From assembly GCF_002954325.1 (NCBI RefSeq), contig NZ_MQVX01000001.1:2946977-3010976 (forward strand): a stretch of DNA of 64,000 bases, read 5' to 3'. This document shows, piece after piece, positions 1-8,065 of this stretch. The translations under genes were made by a program, and so were the position numbers. The DNA is from Aureicoccus marinus. GTDB taxonomy: Bacteria > Bacteroidota > Bacteroidia > Flavobacteriales > Flavobacteriaceae. Under the pieces are notes generated by a model, which was not told the DNA's origin, did no database searches, and worked only from the letters and a program-made list of their open reading frames with translations. Within the stretch, counting starts at the first letter, position 1. The number at the start of each line of letters is the position of its first letter.

Positions 1-366
1 CTCTTTGACGGAGGCTCCGGAGTGACCGCCGTGCGTAACGCTCGCATACAATTGGATTCACAAGAACTGCTCAGGGAACAGACCCGACAGCAGATTCTCC
101 GCGATATCGCCAATGCCCTGGGAGACTATGAAAACCGCCTGCAGGTATACAACTTGCAGAAACAAAATGTCTTGACGGCGACGGACAACTATAACCGTTC
201 CAATGAGCAGTACAAGGTGGGCCGAATTACCTCCATTGAATTGCGTCAAGCTCAGATCAACCTGCTCAATGCCAAAACCAACCGTAACTTTGCAAAGTAC
301 ACTGCAAAGCTAGCCGAGTTGCAATTACTTCAATTGACTGGTCAGCTGCTCAATCTGGGTTGGTAA
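1..366 (+). CDS. TolC-family outer membrane efflux protein, C-terminal end (partial)
   Basis: The reading frame is open from base 1 and begins inside a protein at an LFDGG motif, followed by a long helical stretch rich in Gln, Arg and Glu. It ends with LAELQLLQLTGQLLNLGW. This matches the second repeat of TolC-like outer membrane factors, where an LFDGG-type turn precedes the second pair of periplasmic coiled-coil helices. The family forms the trimeric outer-membrane channel of RND or ABC efflux and type I secretion systems. Only about 120 residues of a usual 430-480 are present because the gene is cut by the window edge. The GTG at 22 is internal and not a real start. The downstream CPXCG gene begins 1 base after the stop region, so co-transcription is likely. 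Confidence 0.82.
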   Translation, partial: LFDGGSGVTAVRNARIQLDSQELLREQTRQQILRDIANALGDYENRLQVYNLQKQNVLTATDNYNRSNEQYKVGRITSIELRQAQINLLNAKTNRNFAKYTAKLAELQLLQLTGQLLNLGW

Positions 367-367
367 A

Positions 368-553
368 ATGAACGAAGTCTTTTTTCAATGTCCGTACTGC
401 TGGGAGCAAATATCAGTTCTGGTGGACCCTTCTGTACCGCAACAGTCCTATATCGAAGATTGTGAAGTCTGTTGCAGCCCCATTCAGTTTGATATTCATG
501 TAGACGAAGGAGGAGAAGACATCAGTCTGCAGGCTGACAGTATCGAGCAGTAG
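368..553 (+). CDS. CPXCG-motif cysteine-rich small protein
   Basis: A 61-residue acidic protein with two cysteine pairs: CPYC near residues 8-11 and CEVCC near residues 32-36. This is the arrangement of the CPXCG cysteine-rich family, a zinc-ribbon-like fold of unknown function found in proteobacteria and Bacteroidota. The four cysteines could bind one zinc ion. The gene starts within two bases of the TolC-like stop codon, so it is probably translated from the same message. No membrane segment or signal peptide is seen. The family is clear; the function is not known. Confidence 0.75.
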   Translation: MNEVFFQCPYCWEQISVLVDPSVPQQSYIEDCEVCCSPIQFDIHVDEGGEDISLQADSIEQ

Positions 554-588
554 GGGCAGAACTTCCTAGGCTTCCCTATTTTTGTCCT

Positions 589-1548
589 ATGACAAGTATT
601 CAAATCATCAAAAACCGCTCTGATATTGGGGCCGGTACCCGGGGATCCGATATGGGTATTGACGCCATCGAGATTGCGGCCATCAATGCCGGAAACGACT
701 ACTTTAACCGCTACTTCTACCTGGATGTTCCTACCCACAACGAGTCGGTGTACAACAAAGTAAAAGTCGAGTCAGCCAAGCGGGTTCAATTTGTTTTAAG
801 CCAGTGCCAGCGGGTCTCTAAAAGTGTTCGACAGGTCCTGGGAGGAAAGCATTTCCCCATTGTCCTGTCAGGGGATCACAGTTCGGCTTTAGGAACGCTG
901 AGTGGCCTTAAAGGACACTTCCCTCAGAAGAATATAGGCGTGATCTGGATCGATGCGCACGCCGACTTGCATTCACCTTATTCTACTCCTTCCGGAAATG
1001 TGCACGGAATGCCCTTGGCGGCTGCTCTGGGCGCCGATAATTTGAAGTATCAAGTCAATGATTTGGATGAGCAGGCCCGGAGCATTTGGGAAGAGATGAA
1101 AGACATCGAAGTGGAAGGGCCTAAAGTCAAACCTGAACACCTCATTTATTTTGGACTACGCGATACGGAAGAGGCTGAAGACGCTCTCCGAGAGGAATTG
1201 GGTATCCGGAACTACACCGTAGCCGAAACACGCTTTAGAGGCCTTGAAAATTGCCTTTCTGAAGCGTTAGGTGCGCTTTCTTCTTGCGACTATATCTATG
1301 TGTCCTTTGACGTGGATAGCATGGATTGTGACTTGATCTCTCGCGGGACTGGAACTCCGGTTTCTAAAGGCTTTGATCCTGAGGAAGTCAAAACCATCAT
1401 TAAAGCGGTGATCGACACCAATAAGTTGATATGTCTGGAGGTATGTGAGGTGAATCCCTTGCTCGATACCAAAGGAAATGTGATGGCCGAAACCGCTTTT
1501 AAAGTACTGGATTCAGTTACAGCACATTTTCTAGAACATCACGGCTAA
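589..1548 (+). CDS. arginase/agmatinase-family ureohydrolase
   Basis: A 319-residue protein with the dimanganese site of the ureohydrolase superfamily: GDHS at about residues 95-98, DAHADLH at 122-128 and SFDVDSMD at 239-246, in the expected order. These His and Asp residues bind the two Mn2+ ions that activate water for cleavage of a guanidinium group, giving urea. Length fits arginases and formimidoylglutamases, and the flavobacterial branch is usually annotated as arginase. The substrate (arginine, agmatine or formiminoglutamate) cannot be fixed from sequence alone. No signal peptide is present, so it should be cytoplasmic. It lies 35 bases after the CPXCG gene on the same strand and may belong to the same operon. 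Confidence 0.85.
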   Translation: MTSIQIIKNRSDIGAGTRGSDMGIDAIEIAAINAGNDYFNRYFYLDVPTHNESVYNKVKVESAKRVQFVLSQCQRVSKSVRQVLGGKHFPIVLSGDHSSALGTLSGLKGHFPQKNIGVIWIDAHADLHSPYSTPSGNVHGMPLAAALGADNLKYQVNDLDEQARSIWEEMKDIEVEGPKVKPEHLIYFGLRDTEEAEDALREELGIRNYTVAETRFRGLENCLSEALGALSSCDYIYVSFDVDSMDCDLISRGTGTPVSKGFDPEEVKTIIKAVIDTNKLICLEVCEVNPLLDTKGNVMAETAFKVLDSVTAHFLEHHG

Positions 1549-1622
1549 GAAAATTTTGGAGTTCAGGTTCTTAAAATTTTACTAAAACTCCAAAATTGGT
1601 TCCACTGCATTGCTTCAGCTAT

Positions 1623-1630
1623 TATATTTG
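1623..1630 (+). promoter_or_regulatory. candidate Bacteroidota -7 promoter box
   Basis: The sequence TATATTTG matches the TAnnTTTG -7 consensus of Bacteroidota sigma-A promoters. A TTG lies at 1596-1598, about 24 bases upstream, slightly longer than the usual spacing. It is 28 bases before the ATG of the small gene at 1659, in an AT-rich stretch with no other obvious function. Only the motif match supports it. Confidence 0.4.
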
Positions 1631-1658
1631 TTTAAGAGTATTTTAAAATAGTTAAACA

Positions 1659-1883
1659 ATGACGGAGTTGTTAGAAAGGGCAGAAGCCTATGAGCGGCTC
1701 AAGATGAGCCACATGAGCACTAGTGACCGTGTGAAAGCATCCCGAGAAGGAAAGGAGATTGTTTTGGGGATCAATGAGATCTATAAAAAAACAAAGGACG
1801 GCTCTTTGATGGACTGGATGAAGCGCGTCACTGTCAAAAAGAAAAAGATCGAAAAACGTTTAAACTACGTACCAGAAGTTTAA
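1659..1883 (+). CDS. small basic hypothetical protein
   Basis: A 74-residue, lysine-rich, mostly helical protein with no membrane segment or cysteine. The C-terminal third (MKRVTVKKKKIEKRLNYVP) is strongly basic, which may suit nucleic-acid or ribosome binding, but this is only a composition argument. It stands alone between the arginase-like gene and the FAD enzyme, with its own promoter-like box 28 bases upstream. I do not recognise the family. Confidence 0.6.
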   Translation: MTELLERAEAYERLKMSHMSTSDRVKASREGKEIVLGINEIYKKTKDGSLMDWMKRVTVKKKKIEKRLNYVPEV

Positions 1884-2058
1884 AACAACTTATAGCTTCC
1901 TGACGGGGACTGGCAAGTGACGGGAAGAGAATTGCTATGAATCCCTTATTCAATATAAAGTGTTTATGATGGGGCCGTTGGATAACACAGGCATTGCTCC
2001 TCAGGAAGTTTCTTCAAGTACCCTATAGTTCGTGTCACAACAAAAATGACCATTCACG

Positions 2059-3327
2059 ATGAGTACAACAACTCCCAAAGTGGCCATAGTTGGTGCAGGG
2101 ATCAGCGGCCTTACCGCTGCAAAGCGATTTGAGAAGGAAGGATATTATCCCATCTTATTTGATAGGGAAAAACGTATTGGTGGCCGTGTGGTTACAGACG
2201 TTCAAGGAGATTTTTATCTTGATCAAGGCTTTCAAATACTACTTACTTCTTATCCTGAAGCCAAAAATCAACTCGATTACGCAGAACTTGATCTGGTTCA
2301 TTTTGATCAAGGAGCGAGAATTTACAAATCAGGCAAATCTTATTTGCTCGGAGATCCACTGAAAAATAGAAAGTTCTTCTTTCCAACACTCTCTTACCCA
2401 TTCGGAAGCATACGGGATAAAATGAATGTCTTTCGGCTCAAACATGAATTGAAGAGCAAGAGCGTAGAAGAGATCTTTACTTTGCCCGAAAAGACCACCC
2501 TGGAATACCTGCAGGATAAAGGTTTTTCAAAAAGTATTATCGACCATTTTTTCAAGCCCTTCTTCGCCGGAATCTTCTTGGAACCTGATTTAGCCACATC
2601 CAGCCGGATGTTTGAATTCGTTTATAAAATGTTTGGAGATGGGCATGCTGCTTTACCCCGAAGAGGGATACACCAAATCCCAAGACAATTACACGGTCAG
2701 TTAAGTACAACAGAATTGCGCTTGGAGTGTACCATCACAGGGCAGGAAGGTAGTGAATTACACTGGATCGATGCAAAAGGCGAATCTCACCAAGAATCGT
2801 TTGACAAGGTGGTTTATGCCGGTACCTGCATGGTCGATCCGGCTGCACTGAATTTAAACCATGATAAGGGGGAATGGAACAGTTGCAACAACTTCTACCT
2901 GGAATATCTCGAGGGGAGCCTCGAAGAAAACCTGATTGGTTTGATCGCTGAACCTAATGCCTTGATCAACAATATGCATCGGGTACCGACAGTAGACGGA
3001 ACACCGTCTAAGCTTTTGTCCGTCACCTTACTCAAGTCTTCCGAAGTCGATAGCAACACCCAAGCGGAAGCGATTCGTTCAGAATTACGTCGAATATGCG
3101 GAATTGAGGCTGGAAAACTGATTGCACATTATCTCATTAAAAAGGCCTTACCTGTGGTAGGGAGCTTGCGGTATCAACTAAAACCGGAAGACTATAGCCG
3201 AGAGAATAAGCAGTATGTGGCCGGGGATTATTTACTCTACCCATCACTCAATGCGGCCATGCATTCGGGCAATGCAGCTGCGGAGGCTTGCATCGCTTCA
3301 ATGAAGCCTGCCATACACTTACCCTAG
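2059..3327 (+). CDS. FAD-dependent amine-oxidase-like oxidoreductase
   Basis: A 422-residue protein starting with a dinucleotide-binding motif, VAIVGAGISGL at about residues 8-18, followed at about 40-45 by RIGGRV, the second FAD contact of the flavin amine oxidase and phytoene-desaturase-like superfamily. The C-terminal part contains YVAGDYLLYPSLNAAMHSG, corresponding to the conserved GD motif that contacts the FAD ribityl chain. The substrate is unknown: relatives act on protoporphyrinogen, carotenoids, amines or other hydrophobic compounds. There is no signal peptide. The gene stands alone, with a bidirectional hairpin terminator after it. Confidence 0.8.
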   Translation: MSTTTPKVAIVGAGISGLTAAKRFEKEGYYPILFDREKRIGGRVVTDVQGDFYLDQGFQILLTSYPEAKNQLDYAELDLVHFDQGARIYKSGKSYLLGDPLKNRKFFFPTLSYPFGSIRDKMNVFRLKHELKSKSVEEIFTLPEKTTLEYLQDKGFSKSIIDHFFKPFFAGIFLEPDLATSSRMFEFVYKMFGDGHAALPRRGIHQIPRQLHGQLSTTELRLECTITGQEGSELHWIDAKGESHQESFDKVVYAGTCMVDPAALNLNHDKGEWNSCNNFYLEYLEGSLEENLIGLIAEPNALINNMHRVPTVDGTPSKLLSVTLLKSSEVDSNTQAEAIRSELRRICGIEAGKLIAHYLIKKALPVVGSLRYQLKPEDYSRENKQYVAGDYLLYPSLNAAMHSGNAAAEACIASMKPAIHLP

Positions 3328-3443
3328 GCGGATTTGGATAAAGTGTCTTTTTTCCTGTAAATATTCTGGATTATTCCCTTCAGGTATCTTAATTTTGCCT
3401 AACCAAACGGAATCACTCACTTGCAAGTGTTTATCAAAATCCA

Positions 3444-3477
3444 AAAAGCGGCCACTTCCAGGGCCGCTTTTCTTTTT
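3444..3477. terminator. bidirectional rho-independent terminator
   Basis: A ten-base stem AAAAGCGGCC / GGCCGCTTTT with a loop of eight bases, flanked by A-rich sequence on the left and a T tract on the right. It lies between the convergent FAD enzyme (+) and the 3478-4011 gene (-), so it probably ends both transcripts. Confidence 0.8.
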
Positions 3478-4011
3478 CTAAGTGCGGAGATTTTTGATGG
3501 TATGAATGGATCTGGTCGGTTGATATCGCCCTTTCCATTCTCTTTCCGGTCTAAATAGCCCATCGTTTCGTTGAAGTTCTGAAGAGGGAAATTCCTCTGT
3601 TTGAATAAAACTACCTTCTCCTAAAGGTCCGTTGAGTCGGTCGATGGCTAGTTTTCGATCCATTCCAAAGTCATAATCGGGATCCATGGATTGCATCTGA
3701 TCAATAACCGCTGAAATGTCGATAAAGATGGACTCCGTCGCTCTTTGCTTGCGGTTCTTGTGGACGAATTGAGTCTCTAATTTGATCTCATCAATATAGC
3801 GGCCCTTGTGCATCTTTAAGCTCTGCTCTACAATGCGCCATTCTTTTTTCTGGGCTTGCATAAGGCCTTTGATGATGCCGAGCTCCATATACAGGTAGCC
3901 CTTACCGACATAGTCATCGATGATATAGGGGTTGTTGATGTGCTTTCCGAATTCGCCGGAGCCACCAAAGCTTGTTCCATTGATATTAGGGAAAAGTTCT
4001 TTCAATTTCAT
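3478..4011 (-). CDS. hypothetical protein, 177 residues
   Basis: A cytoplasmic protein without signal or membrane segment, mixed charge, ending in a basic tail. The start is placed at the ATG at 4011 (MKLKELFPN) instead of the upstream ATG at 4056, because the extra 15 residues look like untranslated leader and the shorter form begins with a typical amphipathic segment. It lies downstream of the sigma-factor pair on the same strand, 85 bases away, and may be read through from it. I do not recognise the family, and the role is unknown. Confidence 0.6.
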   Translation of the reverse strand: MKLKELFPNINGTSFGGSGEFGKHINNPYIIDDYVGKGYLYMELGIIKGLMQAQKKEWRIVEQSLKMHKGRYIDEIKLETQFVHKNRKQRATESIFIDISAVIDQMQSMDPDYDFGMDRKLAIDRLNGPLGEGSFIQTEEFPSSELQRNDGLFRPEREWKGRYQPTRSIHTIKNLRT

Positions 4012-4096
4012 CACAGTTTTTTTTGAGGTTCTATACCTTAATGACACCAGAAACAAAAGGTTACCCTTCTAAGGCGTTAAATTGAATTATAAACCT

Positions 4097-5149
4097 CTAG
4101 GATTCCCAAAAAAGACGGCCTTTGGGGTTGAAAAAATGCCCCAGGTATTCCAGAATTTCAGTTTCGTACACCCCGTATGCTCTCCAGGCAATCAAACCCA
4201 AAAGACCCAATACCAAAAGCCACAGGACACGCTGAGCCGTTCGGTTGGGTTGAGGTGGTGCTGGAGCTTGCATTTCTGAGAAATGAGGGCTAGCGTGCTG
4301 CTGACGCGCTAATTCAACTTTAGCAGCGCAACGGGCAATAGCGGTCACACATTCGGCATACAGAGGGCTTTTCACCGCTTCCTCCTTGTTGAGTTCTTTT
4401 CGGCAGTAGAAATACTGGTTCATGGCCAACTGAGGTTGTCCTGATTTTTCCAGTTTTTTCGCTTCCTCAAAGATGGATTTGGCCCGTCGGTGAGCTGCTG
4501 GTTGCAGACTGTCGTTGACTTCAGGTGCGGCTTTCCATTCCATATCGAGCTGCACACTTTCCTGGAAGCTTGATACTAAAGCATGCACGCCTTTTTCTTC
4601 TCCTATTTCGAGGGTGTCGTGCATGTCCAGATCCAGAATTTCTGCATTTTCTTGGGTGAGCAGGGTGGAGTCGTGGCGGGTTTCGGCTTCCCAAATATCC
4701 ATTAAGTCCTGTAGTTCTTCGCGCTTCTGACGGCGGATCAGGTGTTCGATGAGTTGGTCTTTGAAGTTGACTTCCGCCAAGGGGTCCTTGATCAGTTTGT
4801 CAATGAGGTCTTCCCGACCTCTTAGGCGAGTCACCTTCTTTAGGGATTGAATGAATTCAAGCAATTCGATAAAACGGGGATGCTCGATCATTTTTCCTTC
4901 GACACTCAGGTTCTTGGTACGGTGACAGTATTCCGCCAATTCCATAAAGAAATAGGTCTGCCACAATTCAAATTCGTTGGAACGCATGGGCCAGTTTCCG
5001 GAAGCAGAAATGGCCTGTATGGCTTTGTAGAAGTTGGTCTGTTCCATCAGAACAGTCACCAGCTCTTCCCAATTTTGGTCTGCCGATACGGTAAAGCGCT
5101 CGTCGACCAACTTGAGTGTGGACTGGGCGATATGTTTCAGACTAATCAT
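4097..5149 (-). CDS. membrane-anchored partner of the ECF sigma factor, putative anti-sigma
   Basis: A 350-residue protein, largely helical and charged, with one membrane segment near the C-terminus (RVLWLLVLGLLGLIAW, about residues 306-321) after a proline-rich linker (APAPPQPNR). A helical repeat-like stretch around residues 225-260 (AKKLEKSGQPQLAMNQYFY) resembles a TPR unit. Its start overlaps the 3' end of the sigma-factor gene by eight bases, so the two are translationally coupled. Sigma plus membrane protein in this layout usually means sigma/anti-sigma, but the large N-terminal cytoplasmic part has no recognisable zinc or FecR-type anti-sigma domain. The role is inferred from context. 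Confidence 0.6.
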   Translation of the reverse strand: MISLKHIAQSTLKLVDERFTVSADQNWEELVTVLMEQTNFYKAIQAISASGNWPMRSNEFELWQTYFFMELAEYCHRTKNLSVEGKMIEHPRFIELLEFIQSLKKVTRLRGREDLIDKLIKDPLAEVNFKDQLIEHLIRRQKREELQDLMDIWEAETRHDSTLLTQENAEILDLDMHDTLEIGEEKGVHALVSSFQESVQLDMEWKAAPEVNDSLQPAAHRRAKSIFEEAKKLEKSGQPQLAMNQYFYCRKELNKEEAVKSPLYAECVTAIARCAAKVELARQQHASPHFSEMQAPAPPQPNRTAQRVLWLLVLGLLGLIAWRAYGVYETEILEYLGHFFNPKGRLFWES

Positions 5150-5738
5150 AGGAAATGTTCAAAAATTGTTGCGCCAGGTCCTTCAACCGCTTCTGGCATT
5201 TGGCTTTTTGCTGTTTTGCGGTATTGGTATTGGCGTAATTGTATTTTTCAGTCAATTGCTGGATACTCAGGTTGTGGTACCAGAAATCGTGTAATAGATT
5301 GTAGCAGTGCCCCCCGGCTTGCTTCAGGCTGTCAAATGCCTTTTCTAAGGCATTTTCAAGGGCCGACATCTTCTCTTCTTTTTCGAGACTATCCTCGATG
5401 CCGACATCGACATTGAAATCCGCGAGTTGTTCGTCGCTGATCTTGGAATTAAAGTTTCTCAGCTTACCTTTTTCGCGCAACTTCTCATAGCCCATATTGC
5501 GGCATACGGAGTTGATATACGTTTGAATGGAAGCCTTGAGTTCGAAATCAGGATGGATGATTTTTTCGTAGAAGACCAGCAGGGCGTCGTGGTAAATACT
5601 GAGCCGATCCGCATCGTCGAGGTTGTCCCCAAAGTAGGTAAGCAAAAACGCCATAGCCCGGGATCTGCACTCCTGGTAAACAGCGCGCAGGGCTTCTTTG
5701 TTTTCGCGAATAGCCGCGATGCGTTCTTTGTCGTTCAT
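5142..5738 (-). CDS. ECF-type RNA polymerase sigma factor
   Basis: A 198-residue protein with the two-domain layout of extracytoplasmic-function sigma factors. Region 2 spans about residues 25-95 (DADRLSIYHDALLVFYEKI, then SIQTYINSVCRNMGYEKLREK), and region 4 spans about 125-190 with a helix-turn-helix (LSIQQLTEKYNYANTNTAKQQKAKCQKRL). An acidic linker separates them. It should direct RNA polymerase to a small regulon. The following gene overlaps and encodes a membrane protein that could control it. Bacteroidota have many such sigma/membrane-protein pairs. Confidence 0.8.
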   Translation of the reverse strand: MNDKERIAAIRENKEALRAVYQECRSRAMAFLLTYFGDNLDDADRLSIYHDALLVFYEKIIHPDFELKASIQTYINSVCRNMGYEKLREKGKLRNFNSKISDEQLADFNVDVGIEDSLEKEEKMSALENALEKAFDSLKQAGGHCYNLLHDFWYHNLSIQQLTEKYNYANTNTAKQQKAKCQKRLKDLAQQFLNISYD

Positions 5739-5877
5739 TGGGTCGTTCTACTTTATGGCGGCCTGTTAGGGCCAAAAAAAGGTTAGGGAAAATAAAGAAA
5801 AAAACGCGATGCTTCCTTAACTCAGCATGAAATCTGCACCCTTTTCTAGTTTATGTCATTTTTTCCCACAAGTAACC

Positions 5878-6405
5878 TCAGGGAGCCGAAATCCATGCCC
5901 GAATTTCCTCCATTTCTGGAAGGGATTTCGCCTTTTCCTGTAGCAGAGGCTCTACCTTTCTAAAGAGCCTCTTTTTGGTCAGGTTTCTGGTTTTATCCGC
6001 AAAGTGAAATTGCACCGCCTGGTCGCTTTTGCGGTAGCCGTCAAATTCACTCTGGGTGATGGGCTGCTCGAGTACTTCTTCCAAAATACTCTTACTCGAA
6101 AGCAGGATGTGGTCGAGCGAAGGTTCAAAAGTGACCAGCTTGACCGGAACCGTTGAAGGCACTTGCTCGATGAGTTCCACAGACTTGCGAAGCTGTTCTT
6201 CGATGTCTTCTCCTTCCTTTCCGGCGATATCCACCAGAAGAAGCACCTGAAAACCACCTTTAACACGTAATGAGCGGACAACGGAAATGGCCGATTGGTG
6301 TCCTCCACCAACCAAGGTCTTTACCGTAAGGGGAAGGGATCTGCCCAAGGAGAGTTCAAGAAGTTGTTTTTGCTGTGCTGATTCGTATACAATTACTTTT
6401 TTCAT
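5878..6405 (-). CDS. hypothetical protein, possibly TOPRIM-like, third gene of a nuclease-like operon
   Basis: A 175-residue soluble protein. The first 100 residues alternate hydrophobic strands and acidic turns in a pattern like a TOPRIM fold: a strand ending in YES (Glu at residue 8), a GGGHQSA turn near 33-39, a strand VLLLVDIAGKEGED (Asp 59 and 67), and a strand VTFEPSLD (Glu 94). TOPRIM domains of OLD nucleases and primases use one Glu and a DxD pair for metal; here the spacing is looser, so the assignment is tentative. The C-terminal half is basic and helical. It starts 11 bases after the preceding nuclease-like gene, which argues for co-expression and a shared process. Confidence 0.5.
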   Translation of the reverse strand: MKKVIVYESAQQKQLLELSLGRSLPLTVKTLVGGGHQSAISVVRSLRVKGGFQVLLLVDIAGKEGEDIEEQLRKSVELIEQVPSTVPVKLVTFEPSLDHILLSSKSILEEVLEQPITQSEFDGYRKSDQAVQFHFADKTRNLTKKRLFRKVEPLLQEKAKSLPEMEEIRAWISAP

Positions 6406-6416
6406 AGATCGAGGCT

Positions 6417-6980
6417 TTAGAGGTAATCAACGCGGTGATCGTAATCGGGGATTAACTGTTCGAAAAATCGTCGATTCTTGATTTTAAAAGCTTTTGTAAA
6501 GGTTTGCCGGTAAAGGCATTCCTTGATTTCTTCTTCCGACCACAACAGTATAGTCTGAGGTAGCGAAAGTTGGGCTTGCATCAGGGCAGACGGACTAAAT
6601 CCCGTGGCCGAGAATACAGAACCTACGGCATAGCCGGGTCGGTTCATTAATTTGCTTCTAAAGCGCGAAATGTGCCCCGATGATACATTGGCTCGGCGGG
6701 AAGTCACCCCTCCCTTCGAAAGGCAATGCGATTCCACAATACAACTGTGGCCATTGAGGTAGATGACCCCGTCTAGGTTTTCCAGGGCATCTCGTTCTTG
6801 ATCTTCTTTGACTTGGTAGGGGAAGCGAACTTCGGCTCCTTCCAACTCAAAAGCCCGAATGATCAACTGGCGGAAGGCGAGTTGAGGACTGAGGCCCTCC
6901 TGCGCCTTTCTGGGATCGATAATGGTCTCCCAGGCCCGGATCAATTCTTGGTGGTTGGCGTTTTTTAGGTTTATCTCCAT
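6417..6980 (-). CDS. PD-(D/E)XK nuclease-like protein with altered catalytic lysine
   Basis: A 187-residue paralogue of the neighbouring 7004-7585 gene. Shared blocks include IIRAFELEGAEV, DG.IYL.G, IVES, NRPGYAVG, ILLWSEEEIKE and KNRRFFE. In the restriction-endonuclease core the acidic residues are kept (Asp 70; Glu 83), but the position of the catalytic Lys is His 85 (ESH instead of ESK). It also has about seven extra residues after that motif. The protein may be catalytically weak or dead and act as a structural or DNA-binding subunit. Middle gene of a three-gene minus-strand set with gaps of 23 and 11 bases. Confidence 0.6.
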   Translation of the reverse strand: MEINLKNANHQELIRAWETIIDPRKAQEGLSPQLAFRQLIIRAFELEGAEVRFPYQVKEDQERDALENLDGVIYLNGHSCIVESHCLSKGGVTSRRANVSSGHISRFRSKLMNRPGYAVGSVFSATGFSPSALMQAQLSLPQTILLWSEEEIKECLYRQTFTKAFKIKNRRFFEQLIPDYDHRVDYL

Positions 6981-7003
6981 GAATAGAGTGTTTGCTACAT
7001 CCC

Positions 7004-7585
7004 TTAAGGAGTGTCTTTAAAAGGTTTTAGGTCTTCAAAAAATCGACGGTTCTTCTCTTTTAGTACCTGCACGAGTTTTTGGTTCTTGAAGGCCTCTTTA
7101 ATTTCTTCTCCGTCCCAGAGCAAAATGCATTGGGGGCTGGCCATTTGTGCTTGTTTATAGGCACTTTCTTTATAACTGGTGCGGGCAAAGAAGCAACCGA
7201 TGCCGTAGGAGGGACGGTTGATGAGTTTATTTCGGAGCTGCCCGATTTGATCCGAGGTCACCTTGCGCTGATCAAAGCATTTGGATTCAACAATAGCGCT
7301 GATACCGGGAAGGTAGATGGCACCATCAATTTCTTCCAGTATGCGGCTGTCCGAAAAAGGCTGGGCCATAAAGGGGTACGATACTTCCGCTCCCTCCAGC
7401 TCAAAAGCGCGAATAATCAGGTATTCAAAGGCGACTGGAGCGCTGAGGTCGTGGAGGCCTTTTGCCGGATAGACCCACGGTTCGATGACTTCATCCCAAA
7501 TGCGAAGCAGGTGTTCGTGGCTGAACCCTTGAAAAAGTTGGGTGTTGGCGTTGATTTCGTTCTGCCAGTTCTGCAGGTTGCCCAT
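7004..7585 (-). CDS. PD-(D/E)XK restriction-endonuclease-like protein
   Basis: A 193-residue soluble protein. Its core EEIDGAIYLPGISAIVESK gives Asp 87 and Glu 100-Ser-Lys 102, the D...ExK signature of the PD-(D/E)XK nuclease fold as seen in Mrr-like and Holliday-resolvase-like enzymes. A later block (QIGQLRNKLINRPSYGIGCFF) suits the helix and strand that follow the core. It probably cuts DNA with Mg2+. It is the first gene of the three-gene set, followed by its own paralogue and a possible TOPRIM-like protein. No methyltransferase is adjacent, so a classic restriction-modification system is unlikely. Confidence 0.65.
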   Translation of the reverse strand: MGNLQNWQNEINANTQLFQGFSHEHLLRIWDEVIEPWVYPAKGLHDLSAPVAFEYLIIRAFELEGAEVSYPFMAQPFSDSRILEEIDGAIYLPGISAIVESKCFDQRKVTSDQIGQLRNKLINRPSYGIGCFFARTSYKESAYKQAQMASPQCILLWDGEEIKEAFKNQKLVQVLKEKNRRFFEDLKPFKDTP

Positions 7586-7828
7586 GGTTGGTAAAAATTA
7601 AGTGGGAAAAGATAGTGATTCCTAAATAGCACACATCGAGCACATTGCTGAATATTCATGCCGTCTAAAAAGAAGTCCTCCGAAGTAGTCTTCCCACAAA
7701 TCTGACTACAAGGCGGTCTGACAATATCGTGAAAAAAAGTCTTTTAGCACGGAATTCTGAGCAGAGATCCTGACAGGAAAGAGAATGCGTGCAGTACTTG
7801 CCAGATGATTCTGGCAGAAGGAGGGTGG

Positions 7829-8011
7829 TTAGGCCTCTTTTTTGTCCCAGTAAGCCAAGAGAATGGCCAACAGAAGGACGGAGCCAGCGAGTAGAAGTTG
7901 GATGTAGAGGAAGTGGGCTTCCTCGTCTAATAACTGAATGAGCAGAATAACCCCAACGGCAGAAAGGCCATAGATCTGCTTGAAATTTTTGGATTGCAGT
8001 GTTTTTTTCAT
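7829..8011 (-). CDS. small two-helix membrane protein
   Basis: A 60-residue protein with a basic N-terminus and two hydrophobic segments, about residues 14-28 and 35-54, ending in DKKEA. The topology would be a hairpin with both ends in the cytoplasm. No family is recognised. It has its own ATG and lies in a 480-base interval otherwise free of genes, so it is plausible but not proven. Confidence 0.5.
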   Translation of the reverse strand: MKKTLQSKNFKQIYGLSAVGVILLIQLLDEEAHFLYIQLLLAGSVLLLAILLAYWDKKEA

Positions 8012-8065
8012 TTGAAAGCTTGGTTCTTGTTCAATTCTGGGGGAAAGGGGGCAATATGGGGGATT

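Noticed and set aside
1884..2058. Inverted repeat CTTCCTGA ... TCAGGAAG before the FAD enzyme gene
   Set aside because: The arms are eight bases and 100 bases apart, so chance is likely, and no regulatory gene is nearby.
7004..7585. Classic restriction-modification system
   Set aside because: No methyltransferase or specificity gene within the neighbourhood.
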